Below, piece after piece: positions 1 through 8,760 of a stretch of DNA of 64,000 nucleotides. Under the pieces are notes generated by a model, which was not told the DNA's origin, searched no databases, and saw only the letters and a program-made list of their open reading frames with translations. The DNA comes from Neptunicella marina (lineage in GTDB: Bacteria > Pseudomonadota > Gammaproteobacteria > Enterobacterales > Alteromonadaceae): the NCBI RefSeq assembly GCF_014270035.1, contig NZ_JACNEP010000002.1, positions 62,001 through 126,000 of the forward strand, in the 5' to 3' direction. The stretch's first letter is position 1. Every line of letters starts with the position of its first letter. Both the position numbers and the translations under genes were made by a program.

Positions 1-474
1 GAAGTCAATCTGGATACCGGCGGTAAAATACTGCGCTTTTATACCGATGACGATGCCTTTATTCAGGTGGCACTGGATGGTGGCGATACAGAAAATCACA
101 TTACCGATGTCAAACTCTGGTATTTCTACGAAACCCAAACGGTCGGTTCCGACAGCCAGTGGCAGCAGCTGCTAAAAAGCGGAATTTCAACGGCTGAATA
201 CAGTCTGGAAGGTCACCAGTTTAGCCGGGTGTGGAATGCCATAGGCAATGATTCACCACCAGTTGCCATGACCGAAAAAACCTATGAAGAAGATGGCGAT
301 ACCAGCGAAACCGACCAGTTTATGATGTTGTATGAACGCGATATCGGTGACGAGCAATTTGAATTTTTAATGGTAAGCGGTGAAGAAAAACAAGTGGGTG
401 ATAATCTCGACCGCTGTCTGGTCATTAGCACCGGATTTAATTTGCAGCCAGCCGACATCCGCATTAACGGCTAA
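1..474 (+). CDS. yjfK: YjfK-like DUF2491 family protein, C-terminal part
   Basis: The reading frame is open from the first base of the window, so the N-terminus lies outside it. About 157 residues are visible, with no signal peptide or membrane segment in this part. The acidic, aromatic-rich sequence (FYTDDDAF near the edge, later MLYERD and EFLMVSGEE) resembles DUF2491/YjfK, whose function is unknown. The call rests mainly on context: the next three genes are DUF350, DUF1190 and a glutathionylspermidine-synthase-like protein, the same order as E. coli yjfK-yjfL-yjfM-yjfC. A PspA-like yjfJ and a DUF2170 yjfI would be expected just upstream. The next gene starts 30 bp downstream, so this is probably one operon. 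Confidence 0.75.
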   Translation, partial: EVNLDTGGKILRFYTDDDAFIQVALDGGDTENHITDVKLWYFYETQTVGSDSQWQQLLKSGISTAEYSLEGHQFSRVWNAIGNDSPPVAMTEKTYEEDGDTSETDQFMMLYERDIGDEQFEFLMVSGEEKQVGDNLDRCLVISTGFNLQPADIRING

Positions 475-504
475 CACGAAAACATCAACTCAAAGGATAT
501 TCTT

Positions 505-921
505 ATGGAACAAATACTTTCTTCTTTATCTGGCCTCGGCAACTTCGCTCTGTATTTCATCAGCGCCATTGTTTTATTGTTTGTTTTTAAAATTCTGTAC
601 GCTTTTGTTACCCCGCACGATGAGTGGAAACTGGTAAAAGAAGACAAAAACGAAGCAGCCGCCATTGGTTTTGGTGGCGCCATGATTGGTTTTTCACTGG
701 CACTGGCCAGCGCTGCCAGTAACTCTGGTTTTTTAGTCGATTTTATTGTTTGGGGTGCAGTGGCACTGGTAGCACAGTTGTTTGCCTTTGCGTTATTACG
801 CTTCACCTTTATGCCCAAAATTGTTGAACGCATTAGCAACAATGAAACCTCGGCCGGCATTATGTTAGCGGCAATGTCGATTGCAGTGGGTTTATTAAAC
901 GCAGCCTGCATGAGCTACTAA
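505..921 (+). CDS. yjfL: YjfL-like DUF350 inner-membrane protein
   Basis: This is a 138-residue integral membrane protein with about four hydrophobic helices (roughly residues 10-35, 50-72, 78-100 and 115-137). Typical DUF350 features are the small-residue motif GFGGAMIGFSLALASA in helix 2 and NNETSAGI before the last helix. An AAAGGA ribosome-binding site stands 7 bases before the ATG. The stop codon lies 12 bases before the next gene, whose Shine-Dalgarno overlaps it, which suggests translational coupling. The biochemical role of DUF350 proteins is unknown. In this operon type it is thought to belong to an envelope-associated system with the DUF1190 lipoprotein and the ATP-grasp enzyme downstream. 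Confidence 0.85.
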   Translation: MEQILSSLSGLGNFALYFISAIVLLFVFKILYAFVTPHDEWKLVKEDKNEAAAIGFGGAMIGFSLALASAASNSGFLVDFIVWGAVALVAQLFAFALLRFTFMPKIVERISNNETSAGIMLAAMSIAVGLLNAACMSY

Positions 922-933
922 GGAGAGTTCACT

Positions 934-1539
934 GTGACATCGAGCAAACGTAGCCAAGGCATAAACCTAAGCCGGATGCGCAAGTATTTTGCGCCACGCC
1001 CGATTGCGATTGGCGTGACCGCGATTATGTTAAGTGCCTGTGGTGATAAACAAGAAGCCACCATTTATACCAATGCCGACGATTGTGCAGATGCCAATCC
1101 AGGACAGGAAGCACAGTGCAAAGCCGCCTTTGAACAGGCACTGGCCGATGCCGAGCGTACCGCCCCCAAATACAAAAGCATGAGCGACTGTGAGTACGAA
1201 TTCGGTTATGACCGCTGCCATGCGGTGAATAACAGCTCTGGGTCGTTTTTTATGCCTTTTATGGCAGGTTACATGTTAAGTAATTTGCTAAATCCGGGGC
1301 CGTATTATTCGCAGCCAATGTTTACCTCTTATTCGCGTTACTCGCCCTACCGCAATCAGTGGATCACCACAGACGGTCGTAATTATGGCAGCTTAAGCAA
1401 TCGCCATTACCGCGTGGATAAAGATGTTTTCAAACCCAAACCTACTGTAAATCGCACCATGAAACGCGGTGGATTTGGCTCTAGCGTGCGCGCTAAAAGC
1501 AGCTGGGGCAGTTCAAGCCGTGGCGGTTGGGGCGGCTAA
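934..1539 (+). CDS. yjfM: DUF1190 (YjfM/YgiB) lipoprotein-like protein
   Basis: This 201-residue exported protein starts at GTG behind a strong AGGAG. A hydrophobic stretch ends in MLSAC, so Cys36 is a plausible lipidation site after an unusually long, basic n-region. The mature N-terminal part has several cysteines in the pattern typical of DUF1190 ([27 protein letters not shown]). The C-terminus is rich in Gly, Ser, Arg and Trp and looks disordered (the last 30 residues include repeated SSRGGWGG-type sequence). DUF1190 proteins accompany YgiC/YjfC-type ATP-grasp enzymes. The function is unknown, and the pairing is the main support. Confidence 0.85.
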   Translation: MTSSKRSQGINLSRMRKYFAPRPIAIGVTAIMLSACGDKQEATIYTNADDCADANPGQEAQCKAAFEQALADAERTAPKYKSMSDCEYEFGYDRCHAVNNSSGSFFMPFMAGYMLSNLLNPGPYYSQPMFTSYSRYSPYRNQWITTDGRNYGSLSNRHYRVDKDVFKPKPTVNRTMKRGGFGSSVRAKSSWGSSSRGGWGG

Positions 1540-1555
1540 CGCCAATCCAGTAATT

Positions 1556-2719
1556 ATGTTCCGAATTCCAATTACTCCCAGAGCGGGCTGGCAGCAGCAA
1601 GCCCGCGATTTTGGCTTTCATTTTCATACCATGTACGGTGAACCTTACTGGGATGAATCTGCCTATTATCAGTTTTCACTTAAGCAAATCGAAAACGATT
1701 TGGAAGATCCCAGCGCCGATATTCACCAAATGTGTTTGCAGGTGGTGGATGAAGTAGTCAAAAGTGAAGAGCTGCTGACTAAATTCAGCATTCCACAGGC
1801 ATTTTGGCAGCCCATTGCTGATTCATGGTTTAGACAAGATCCGAGCTTATATTCACGGCTCGATTTTGCTTACGACGGCAAATCCGCCGCTAGGCTGTAT
1901 GAAAACAACGCAGACACTCCAACCTCCTTATACGAATCAGGATTTTGGCAATGGCTGTGGTTACAAGGTCAGGTTAATGCTGGTTTAATCAACCGCCGCG
2001 CCGATCAATTTAATTCATTACAGGAAAAGCTGATCCAGCGCTTTGCCCAAATAGCGCAGCACTATCAGCTAAATCAAATGCACTTTGCTTGTTGTCAGGA
2101 TACCGATGAAGATCGCGGTACAGTGCAGTATTTGCAGGATTGCGCAGCCGAAGCGGGCTTAAAAACCGACTTTGTATATATTGAAGATATTGGACTCAGT
2201 GAAGATGATTATTTCACTGACTTAAACGACAGCGTCATCAACAGCCTGTTTAAGCTCTACCCGTGGGAATTTATGCAGCGCGAAGAGTTTGGCCAGCATA
2301 TTGAGCGCGCCAGTATTAACTGGTTAGAGCCGATGTGGAAATCGGTATTATCCAATAAAGCGCTAATGCCGATGTTATGGAAACGCTTCCCTAACCACCC
2401 TAATCTGCTGCCCGCCTGGTTTGAAGATGAACTCAGCAAAGCCGATTGTTCACAGCTGGTAAAAAAACCGATTTTCTCGCGTGAAGGAGCTAATGTAAGC
2501 GTAATTAAAAATGGCGAGACGGTACTCGCGGCCGACGGCCCCTACGGCGAGGAAGGCTTTATTTATCAGGCATGGCATGCACTGCCTAAATTTGGCGATA
2601 ACCATACCCTGATTGGCTCATGGCTGGTGAACGACCAACCGGCAGGTATCTCGGTACGCGAAGATAAATCCCTGATTACACAGGATATGTCGCGTTATCT
2701 GCCCCATGTGATTTTGTAG
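1556..2719 (+). CDS. yjfC: Glutathionylspermidine synthase family ATP-grasp protein (YjfC/YgiC-like)
   Basis: From the ATG at 1556 the protein has 387 residues, close to E. coli YgiC/YjfC. The frame is open further upstream, but that part overlaps the previous gene and lacks family similarity, so I reject the earlier start. Family signatures are YWDES near residue 26, [40 protein letters not shown] and [17 protein letters not shown] near the end. The fold is that of the synthetase half of glutathionylspermidine synthase/amidase. The amidase half is absent, as in YgiC and YjfC, for which a role in peptide-polyamine ligation has not been established. It is the last gene of the operon. A 154-base region with no visible gene follows. 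Confidence 0.92.
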   Translation: MFRIPITPRAGWQQQARDFGFHFHTMYGEPYWDESAYYQFSLKQIENDLEDPSADIHQMCLQVVDEVVKSEELLTKFSIPQAFWQPIADSWFRQDPSLYSRLDFAYDGKSAARLYENNADTPTSLYESGFWQWLWLQGQVNAGLINRRADQFNSLQEKLIQRFAQIAQHYQLNQMHFACCQDTDEDRGTVQYLQDCAAEAGLKTDFVYIEDIGLSEDDYFTDLNDSVINSLFKLYPWEFMQREEFGQHIERASINWLEPMWKSVLSNKALMPMLWKRFPNHPNLLPAWFEDELSKADCSQLVKKPIFSREGANVSVIKNGETVLAADGPYGEEGFIYQAWHALPKFGDNHTLIGSWLVNDQPAGISVREDKSLITQDMSRYLPHVIL

Positions 2720-2873
2720 AACGACATCAAGTGCAAAAATTTATTCACACCACTAAAAATAATACGGACATTATTCCTTATACAGATTAAATATAGAACC
2801 AACTATTGATACTACATTAATCTATATATAACTTTCTTCCTCCCGTTAATAAAACACACTACTGATACACTAA

Positions 2874-3800
2874 ATGTTTCAAAGCGTACTTCGATTTTGT
2901 GGTTTTCAAAGCAATGTCGTTACTTCCGAAAAACTTGTCGCCACATTAGGCAGTCTGGTGGCTATTTCCTTATGCTTATGCGTAACCGCATTTATCACTG
3001 ATACAACAGGAACCATGGCGATTTTACCCTCCATGGGTGCTTCGACCGTACTACTTTTTGCAGTCCCCCATGGCCAGTTATCCACTCCGTGGGCTGTTCT
3101 TGCTGGCAATGTATTTTCGGCAATAGTCGGCGTAACCTGTGCTCAGTATATTGACAACATCTATATTGCTGCACCTCTTGCCGTTGCTGTTGCCATTTTT
3201 GTGATGCACTTGTCACATTGTCTGCATCCCCCTGGTGGTGCCACAGCATTAGCCGCAGTCATTGGTGGTACCTCAGTACATCAACTGGGTTATTGGTATG
3301 TCATCACGCCTACGCTGATAAATTGTCTGATTCTTTTAAGCGTTGCGATTGCGTTTAATAACCTGTTTTCCTGGCGCCGTTATCCACAACACCTTATGCG
3401 CTATCAGGAAGTCGGTTACCACCCGGATACACGTCGAATAGAAATGCGGCACATTCATGAAGCAATCGCCCGGTCAGAGCTGGTGATTGATGCAAGTGAC
3501 AAGCAAATCAAACACATCGTTGATCTAGCCGATGCCATCTTGCATGAAGAACTGAGCGCAGGTTTTAAACTTGAATCTGGCGCATTTTATACCAACGGAA
3601 AACCCGGTCGATTATGGTCAGTTCGTCAAATCCTGGAACTTCATACAGACACCAACAGTGCAAAACACCTTGTCATTTATCGAGTGGTTGAAGGGGATAA
3701 AAAAGGGGAATCTGACTACTGTAGCATGCAAGAATTTGTCGAATGGAGCAGTTCTAAAATGCAACCGAAAAAGGTACAACAAGAAAATTCAGCAAGATAA
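2874..3800 (+). CDS. HPP family integral membrane protein with C-terminal cytoplasmic extension
   Basis: The 308-residue protein has an N-terminal HPP domain of about four transmembrane helices (residues ~20-160). It carries the family signature CLHPPGGATALAAV near residue 120 and the conserved MGASTVLLFA segment. HPP proteins have been linked to nitrite transport in plastids and cyanobacteria; bacterial roles are mostly unassigned. After the membrane part, residues ~185-308 form a soluble region (FKLESGAFYTNGKPGRLWSV, HLVIYRVVEGDKKG) that I do not recognise. Many HPP proteins carry a CBS pair there, and this one does not clearly do so. No clear ribosome-binding site precedes the ATG, so the start is uncertain. 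It appears to be a single-gene unit. Confidence 0.8.
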   Translation: MFQSVLRFCGFQSNVVTSEKLVATLGSLVAISLCLCVTAFITDTTGTMAILPSMGASTVLLFAVPHGQLSTPWAVLAGNVFSAIVGVTCAQYIDNIYIAAPLAVAVAIFVMHLSHCLHPPGGATALAAVIGGTSVHQLGYWYVITPTLINCLILLSVAIAFNNLFSWRRYPQHLMRYQEVGYHPDTRRIEMRHIHEAIARSELVIDASDKQIKHIVDLADAILHEELSAGFKLESGAFYTNGKPGRLWSVRQILELHTDTNSAKHLVIYRVVEGDKKGESDYCSMQEFVEWSSSKMQPKKVQQENSAR

Positions 3801-3895
3801 TAATCAAAGCCAGAGAGTGTTTATCTTTGTTCATGTTTATGTTGTAAGCTGAAAGGCTACAAGCCAAACCAGAAATGATAAAGACGTAAGTTATT

Positions 3896-4058
3896 TTAGT
3901 TTAAATACGCCTTAAACCAGCTGACCAGTTCTTTTACTGCGGCTGGTTTATTCACCGATAAAAAGTGATTGTCATCGGGATAAAGCGCTAATAATGTTTG
4001 ATGCATGTGTTTGCGAGATAAATAGGCAGGTTGTGAGAATAAAAATAAGCTTTTTCAT
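3896..4058 (-). pseudogene. Remnant of a secreted alpha/beta hydrolase (signal peptide plus C-terminus)
   Basis: On the minus strand an ATG at 4058 opens a clean signal peptide (MKKLIFILTTCLFISQTHA) that runs into a stop after a few more codons. In another frame the DNA continues as LALYPDDNHFLSVNKPAA and VKELVSWFKAYLN, ending at a stop at 3896-3898. This looks like the last part of an alpha/beta hydrolase, with the catalytic histidine in DDNHF. The two pieces are in different frames, and the roughly 200-residue core expected of such an enzyme is missing. I read it as a gene destroyed by internal deletion. It is too short for a standard gene call. Confidence 0.5.
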
Positions 4059-4123
4059 TAGAATTCCATTTCTAAAAAAGGGTTGTGAGGTTTAAGACAA
4101 CTATTCAGCTCAAAGTAAAAGAA

Positions 4124-4486
4124 TTAGGTTAATAGCCCATTAAACAACATACCGGGCATAAAAAAGCTAACAGCAAAGGTTGTTGAACCGGTTAGTAACA
4201 ATGCAGCACAGCAAAATGAGGCTTGCACCGCGAATACCCGAGGTTGGGTAGAAGCACTGTTTATCATGGCGATACAGGCTATTTCAGTAGTAGTTTTAAC
4301 ACTTTGGAACCAATGTTGAAGGTGCTTTAAAACCGGTACTAAATACACCGTCATAATGGCAAAGACCACTTCAACCCCGCCAAACTGAAAGGCCAAGGCA
4401 ATTTCAGGCGCGAACCAACCTGCAATACCAATAAACAGCCAAAATGCCGCTTTTTGGTATCGGTTTAAATCCTGCCATTTGATCAT
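4124..4486 (-). CDS. Small integral membrane protein, unrecognised
   Basis: This is a 120-residue hydrophobic protein. Helices are visible at about residues 12-32 (AAFWLFIGIAGWF), 37-52 (GGVEVVFAIMTVYLVPVL) and 85-112 (VQASFCCAALLLTGSTTFAVSFF). A short amphipathic segment containing HLQHWFQSVKTTTE separates the second and third. I do not recognise the family. It stands alone between the hydrolase remnant and an acetyltransferase gene, with more than 150 bases free on the upstream side. Uninterrupted hydrophobic periodicity and a MIKWQDLNRYQK start typical of inner-membrane proteins support a real gene. Confidence 0.6.
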   Translation of the reverse strand: MIKWQDLNRYQKAAFWLFIGIAGWFAPEIALAFQFGGVEVVFAIMTVYLVPVLKHLQHWFQSVKTTTEIACIAMINSASTQPRVFAVQASFCCAALLLTGSTTFAVSFFMPGMLFNGLLT

Positions 4487-4649
4487 GTCTAATCCTTAAA
4501 ATTACCTGTTACATTGGTGATATTAGCCAGTAAAACAGAGCGTATAATTTGCGTAAAAACAGTATATTAAATCAATATATGCATAAAACAACTGATTTCA
4601 ACTCAGCCGTTGCAAATGGGATCAAAAAGATAAAGCAGACTTAACAGAA

Positions 4650-5177
4650 CTAATCTTGCCACTCACTACGCAGCAACGAAAACTGGTTTAAATCAACCAA
4701 CTTACCTTTGAAATAACGCGCCTGACGCAAAGTGCCTTCAAAAGTAAAACCGGCTTTTTTCAGCATATGCTCTGATATTTGGTTACCACTAACGGTTACC
4801 GCCTGCAGACGATTAAATGAACTCGATTCAAACAGTAATTTAAGCAATAAATTTAATGCTTCACTGGCGTAACCTTTACCGCGTGCGCCACTAAAAATAC
4901 GGTAGTAAATTTCACGGCCATCGATGTAATGCGCGGCTTTAAAGCAGCCTACTTCACCAACAATCCGGCCATTGTCGTCTTCTACAATCAACTTACCGGC
5001 GTGATCCTGCCAGAATCCATTTTCAGCAAATTGTTGGTTAAAAGCAGTTTCTGATTGCAAACCCACAGGCATAAACTCACCCGCATCCTGAAAATCAAAC
5101 GACAAGGAATAGAGTGAGTTTAAATCCGTTTTACGCACTGTGCGGATATAGATGTTTTTTCCTTTAATCACGACCAT
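4650..5177 (-). CDS. GNAT family N-acetyltransferase (RimJ/RimL-like)
   Basis: This 175-residue acetyltransferase of the GNAT fold starts with the family-like IRTVRKTDLNSLYSL. It contains DNGRIVGEVGCFKA (strand 4 region), then the acetyl-CoA binding motif A near residue 95 (ARGKGYASEALNLLL, the R/Q-x-x-G-x-G/A type). It ends with NRLQAVTVSGNQISEHMLKKAGF and FEGTLRQARYFKG, the pattern of RimJ/RimL-like ribosomal-protein or small-molecule acetyltransferases. The substrate cannot be read from the sequence. It is a monocistronic minus-strand gene with about 180 bases before the next operon end. Confidence 0.85.
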   Translation of the reverse strand: MVVIKGKNIYIRTVRKTDLNSLYSLSFDFQDAGEFMPVGLQSETAFNQQFAENGFWQDHAGKLIVEDDNGRIVGEVGCFKAAHYIDGREIYYRIFSGARGKGYASEALNLLLKLLFESSSFNRLQAVTVSGNQISEHMLKKAGFTFEGTLRQARYFKGKLVDLNQFSLLRSEWQD

Positions 5178-5357
5178 TCCCTGAAAAGCAAATAATAAAG
5201 ATAAATTACTGTAATTTATCCAATAAAATCAGATAGCTAGTTTAGATTAGCTTTTACAGCTATGTTGTAGCAAATTGTAGAAACTGAGTCGAATGTTTTG
5301 GTTTTACATGTGGGGCAAAACCCTATTCGCCCCCTGGAAAAGATTAGCAAAGGCGCT

Positions 5358-6722
5358 TTAGTAGATATCGCGGCGATAGCGCTGTTGATTGATCAGCTTT
5401 TCAAACTGGGTCTGGCTTAACATTTGTTGCAATACGGCATCCACGCCATGCGCCATGCCTTTGCGGCTGCCACACACGTAAATAACCGCCCCCTGTTCCA
5501 GCCAGCTTAAAAACTGCTGTTGTTGTTGCAACATCACGTCTTGTACATAGTCTGGATTTTGTTCATCACGCGAAAACGCAAGGGATAGCTGCAAACCTTG
5601 TTGCTGCCATGTTTGCATCTCGCTTTGCAGCCACGCATCTTTTTGTGGATCGCGCTCACCAAATATCAGCCAGCTTGTTGCCAGAGGTTGCTCACCTACC
5701 GCTTGCGCCCGTTCAAGAATATGCGCTCGCAAGCCCGCTAAACCGGTGCCACTACCAATAAAAATGGCAGGCACAGTGGCATCAACAGCGTAAAACGCAG
5801 GGTTCGGTTTAATTCTTAACTCAATCTGGTCTTGCAAATCGGCATGCTGAGTTAACCACCCAGAGCCAATACCTAAACCACCTTCAGCAAAACGGTGCTG
5901 ACGCACGATTAATTCGATGATGTTTGCTTTGGCTACACTGGCAATGCTGTAGTGGCGAATTTCCCCACCGGGAAACTTAAGCTCTGCAATATCGCCCGCT
6001 TGCCAGTCAAAGGCTTGTTGAGTTTGCAAACTAATAAAAAACGCAGGGGCCCCTGGGCTGCCCGGATTTAACCAACGTCGATTAATTAGCTTGGCTGGCA
6101 CAAATTCGCGCTCAGTATTTAAAAGCGGCTCTTCTAAAGGAGCATCACTATGAAAGCCGGATAATATCTGCCACTGGCTAATTAGCTGCTGTGGATTGTG
6201 TCCGTCACTGGCACAGGATTCTAACGGAGGCGTGAGTGCAACCGCACCTAACTCAGTGAGCCCTTGGTATAACTGGTGACCAAATCCGCAAAATTGCTGA
6301 TACAACTTATCGCCCAGTGCCATGACGCTAAATTGCAAATGCGACAGATCCTGTTCGAATGTGCCTTTTAGAAAATGTCTGGCAAAGGCAGCGCCGTTAT
6401 CGGGTGGTTCGCCTTCACCATAGGTTGAAACCACAAATAACGCCTGACGCGTATTGGCCAGTACATCTTCGTTTACCTGATTCAACGGCAGCAACTGATA
6501 CGGCGTATTGCCATCCAGTTGTGCCGCACTCTGTCGAGCCAACGCTTCGGCAGTACCGGTTTGACTGGCATATGCCACCAATACCACGCCTTCATCGCTG
6601 ATAATTTGCTGCTGCGTACGTTTATTTCTGCGTACATGATTTAACCAGCTCAATACACAAATAAATACATAAACCGCTAACGCCAGCAGTACCAGCCAAA
6701 CACGTTGAGAGTCAGATATCAT
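5358..6722 (-). CDS. Membrane-anchored flavodoxin/NADPH flavoreductase (sulfite reductase flavoprotein-like)
   Basis: This 454-residue diflavin reductase has an N-terminal transmembrane anchor at residues ~7-27. A flavodoxin (FMN) domain follows at ~45-190 (YASQTGTAEALARQ, STYGEGEPPDNG). Next is a ferredoxin-reductase-like FAD domain (RHYSIAS, the RxYS motif) and an NADPH domain (FIGSGTGLAGLRAHI, FGERDPQKDAW, YVCGSRKGMAHGV). The architecture matches CysJ and cytochrome P450 reductase but with a membrane anchor and no sulfite reductase partner nearby. It is the last gene of the Fur-region operon, 5 bases after the DUF4198 gene. I infer that it feeds electrons from cytoplasmic NADPH to the PepSY membrane protein for ferric-siderophore reduction. 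Confidence 0.88.
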   Translation of the reverse strand: MISDSQRVWLVLLALAVYVFICVLSWLNHVRRNKRTQQQIISDEGVVLVAYASQTGTAEALARQSAAQLDGNTPYQLLPLNQVNEDVLANTRQALFVVSTYGEGEPPDNGAAFARHFLKGTFEQDLSHLQFSVMALGDKLYQQFCGFGHQLYQGLTELGAVALTPPLESCASDGHNPQQLISQWQILSGFHSDAPLEEPLLNTEREFVPAKLINRRWLNPGSPGAPAFFISLQTQQAFDWQAGDIAELKFPGGEIRHYSIASVAKANIIELIVRQHRFAEGGLGIGSGWLTQHADLQDQIELRIKPNPAFYAVDATVPAIFIGSGTGLAGLRAHILERAQAVGEQPLATSWLIFGERDPQKDAWLQSEMQTWQQQGLQLSLAFSRDEQNPDYVQDVMLQQQQQFLSWLEQGAVIYVCGSRKGMAHGVDAVLQQMLSQTQFEKLINQQRYRRDIY

Positions 6723-6727
6723 ATAAA

Positions 6728-7555
6728 TTACTGCGGCAACACTTCGAAGGTGGCGCTGTAACCACCGCGGCGATTGGTTGCTGGTGCTTTAGCCTGGTTA
6801 TCTTCATAGCTTGCACTTAACCAGTACATGCCCGCTTCTGGCCAGGCAATAGAAATATTGCCCTGCTCATCCGCTACCGCTTTAATTTCATTTTGTGCGC
6901 TGCGATAACGCATGCCACCTGGCAAAACAATCACTTCTGCACCGGCTGCCGGTTTGCCATCCATTAACAGGGTAAATTGTGCGCTTTCACCGGCATATAA
7001 ATCATTTGGATGGGTCACAGGCACCAATTCCAACCCCTGGTTAGTTGGCTTAAACACCTCAGTACTTGGTGTACCTGCCGTGATAAAGGTTTCTGTACGA
7101 CGAGAAAACTGGCTCACACTTAAGTTTTTCGCATCTTTAGGTACCACTTTATCGAATTCGGCCATGTCCGCTTTTTGACCACGACGCGGCCAGCCCTGAC
7201 GTTTACCGTTTGCATCTTCCCAACGAGCACGAAGTCCGCTACTGGCGCTGAAAATTTTATAAGTGCCTTCATCCGTTAATTGCAGATCGAAGTTACTGCG
7301 ATGTTTACCTGTATTAGTATTTTGCAATTCAACCTTATTGCCTTTAGGACCAACAACACTCACTCCATTTAAACGATAGGCAGCGTGATCGGCATGGAAA
7401 ATATCGTTAGATACCGCCGCATCAACCGTTACCCAGGCATTATCTGCAGATAACACAGTGGCAGCAGGCAAAAACCACGCACGGTGAGCTTGAGAGGCAA
7501 ATGGAATGCTCAGTGCCAGTGCACCGGCCAATAAAGTAGAGACTGTACGTTTCAT
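6728..7555 (-). CDS. DUF4198 periplasmic protein
   Basis: This is a 275-residue secreted protein with a signal peptide of about 23 residues ending FASQAHA-like (IPFASQAHR). The mature start AHRAWFLPAATVLSADNAWVT carries the histidine typical of DUF4198, a family near metal-uptake genes and related to the NikM/CbiN-like periplasmic domains. The rest is beta-rich (NDLYAGESAQFTLLMDGKPAAGAEVIVLPGG, a transthyretin-like domain). Function is unknown, but a periplasmic metal-handling role fits. It lies between the DUF2271 gene and the flavoreductase gene and shares their operon. Confidence 0.85.
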   Translation of the reverse strand: MKRTVSTLLAGALALSIPFASQAHRAWFLPAATVLSADNAWVTVDAAVSNDIFHADHAAYRLNGVSVVGPKGNKVELQNTNTGKHRSNFDLQLTDEGTYKIFSASSGLRARWEDANGKRQGWPRRGQKADMAEFDKVVPKDAKNLSVSQFSRRTETFITAGTPSTEVFKPTNQGLELVPVTHPNDLYAGESAQFTLLMDGKPAAGAEVIVLPGGMRYRSAQNEIKAVADEQGNISIAWPEAGMYWLSASYEDNQAKAPATNRRGGYSATFEVLPQ

Positions 7556-7603
7556 GTTTATTCCTTTTAATTTGTTATCGATTAACTCAATTACCAGCCG
7601 GAA

Positions 7604-8113
7604 TTAAGGTTTTACCGTCAGGCTCACCTGACCTAATTCGCTTTTACCCTGCAGGGTTAGTGTTAGTGCTTTATCTGCCGGTAAGGTAAAGGGCACGGAT
7701 AAAACTTCACGACCGCCCACTTCACGCACGGCTTCGATATAAAACTTGTATTCACCCGCCGGCAGGTCAGTTAATCCTAATTTGGCAGAATCAAAACTCA
7801 GCTGATAACTGCCCGAAGTTTTGGTTGCGCCAGTAAACGCATCCGCTGCAGCTGGCATATCTAAACCACGGCCACTACGACGCCACCATTGGCGCAAATC
7901 TTTTAACCACTCCTGACCTTTACCTTTGGCTTTATCATGGTCATACCAAAGCGCGAGATTTTTAATGGTTTTGCGATCGCTACTTTGCACCCACATAGCT
8001 AAATACGGCGCGTGATATTCCGCCACATCCAGCTGTGGTAATTCCACATTGGCTTCAAAAGTTGTTGCGCTTAACGGCAAACTCAAAGCTAACAATGGCA
8101 ACAGTTTTTTCAT
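7604..8113 (-). CDS. DUF2271 periplasmic protein
   Basis: This 169-residue protein has a short signal peptide (MKKLLPLLALSLPLSATTFEA). DUF2271 features include YHAPYLAMWVQSSDRKTIKNLALWYD, the KGQEWLKDLRQWWRRSGRG block and the DAFTGATKTSGSYQL segment. Many DUF2271 proteins are encoded beside PepSY membrane proteins and flavoreductases in iron-regulated loci, as here. No catalytic residues are known. A periplasmic partner of the PepSY protein is the likely role. It is 15 bases after the PepSY gene and 48 bases before the DUF4198 gene, within one operon. Confidence 0.87.
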   Translation of the reverse strand: MKKLLPLLALSLPLSATTFEANVELPQLDVAEYHAPYLAMWVQSSDRKTIKNLALWYDHDKAKGKGQEWLKDLRQWWRRSGRGLDMPAAADAFTGATKTSGSYQLSFDSAKLGLTDLPAGEYKFYIEAVREVGGREVLSVPFTLPADKALTLTLQGKSELGQVSLTVKP

Positions 8114-8128
8114 ACTTACTTTTCCCTT

Positions 8129-8740
8129 TTAAGGATGTACAAATAAAATCACCACTATCACCGGCAATAACACACCCAAACCGACCATAGGCCAGGTTGT
8201 GGGACGCGCACCGGCATAGCGATACAATAAAACGAATCCAGTTAAACAAAACACCACGCAGGCAATTGCAAAGATGTCGATAAACCACATCCAGCTTTTG
8301 CCGGTATTTCGTCCTTTATGTAAATCATTTAAATAAGCCACCACACCGCGGGTGGTGCGCTCGTAAACCACATCACCGCTGTAGCGGTCGATACTCATCC
8401 ATGCATCACCGCCAGGCTCCGGGAGAGACAAATACAATTCGTCTTCATTCCACTCCACTTTATTGGCAGCTTTGATATACAGGGATTTTTCCTCGGCTAA
8501 CCACTTTACAATTACCGTTGGCAGTGGCCCTTGTTGCAAATTTTGCAGCTCGTCTAACAACTGCTCTGGCATTGCAAATTCGAGAGTATTAATTTTTACG
8601 TCGGCGGGTATATCCGCAGCGTGATTTAAGGTAATGCCGGTGACAGAAAACATCAGCATCGCTGCCAGACAAATCGCCGAACTTATCCAATGCCATTGAC
8701 GAATAGAACCAAACGACAATCGTGATTTTTTTTTAACCAC
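8129..8740 (-). CDS. PepSY-associated transmembrane protein (putative haem-type reductase subunit)
   Basis: This 203-residue protein has a basic N-terminus, a first membrane helix (~residues 14-38), a periplasmic PepSY-like domain (~45-130: EEKSLYIKAANKVEWNEDELYLSL, DRYSGDVVYERTTRG) and two C-terminal helices. Histidines likely to ligate haem, by analogy with PiuB-type proteins, are His17 (RQWHW), His40 (LNH) and the one in LNDLHKG before helix 2. PepSY membrane proteins of this kind act as inner-membrane ferri-siderophore reductases in several bacteria. It is followed by DUF2271, DUF4198 and a flavoreductase, the set expected of such an electron-transfer module. Confidence 0.87.
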   Translation of the reverse strand: MVKKKSRLSFGSIRQWHWISSAICLAAMLMFSVTGITLNHAADIPADVKINTLEFAMPEQLLDELQNLQQGPLPTVIVKWLAEEKSLYIKAANKVEWNEDELYLSLPEPGGDAWMSIDRYSGDVVYERTTRGVVAYLNDLHKGRNTGKSWMWFIDIFAIACVVFCLTGFVLLYRYAGARPTTWPMVGLGVLLPVIVVILFVHP

Positions 8741-8760
8741 TAACAGAACTCCAGGCTAGA

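Noticed and set aside
471-911. 146-residue open frame antisense to the DUF350 gene
   Set aside because: The DUF350 protein on the plus strand has correct family motifs and a ribosome-binding site; the antisense frame has neither.
1469-1555. Upstream extension of the yjfC reading frame
   Set aside because: It overlaps the end of the DUF1190 gene and lacks similarity. The ATG at 1556 matches the known family start.
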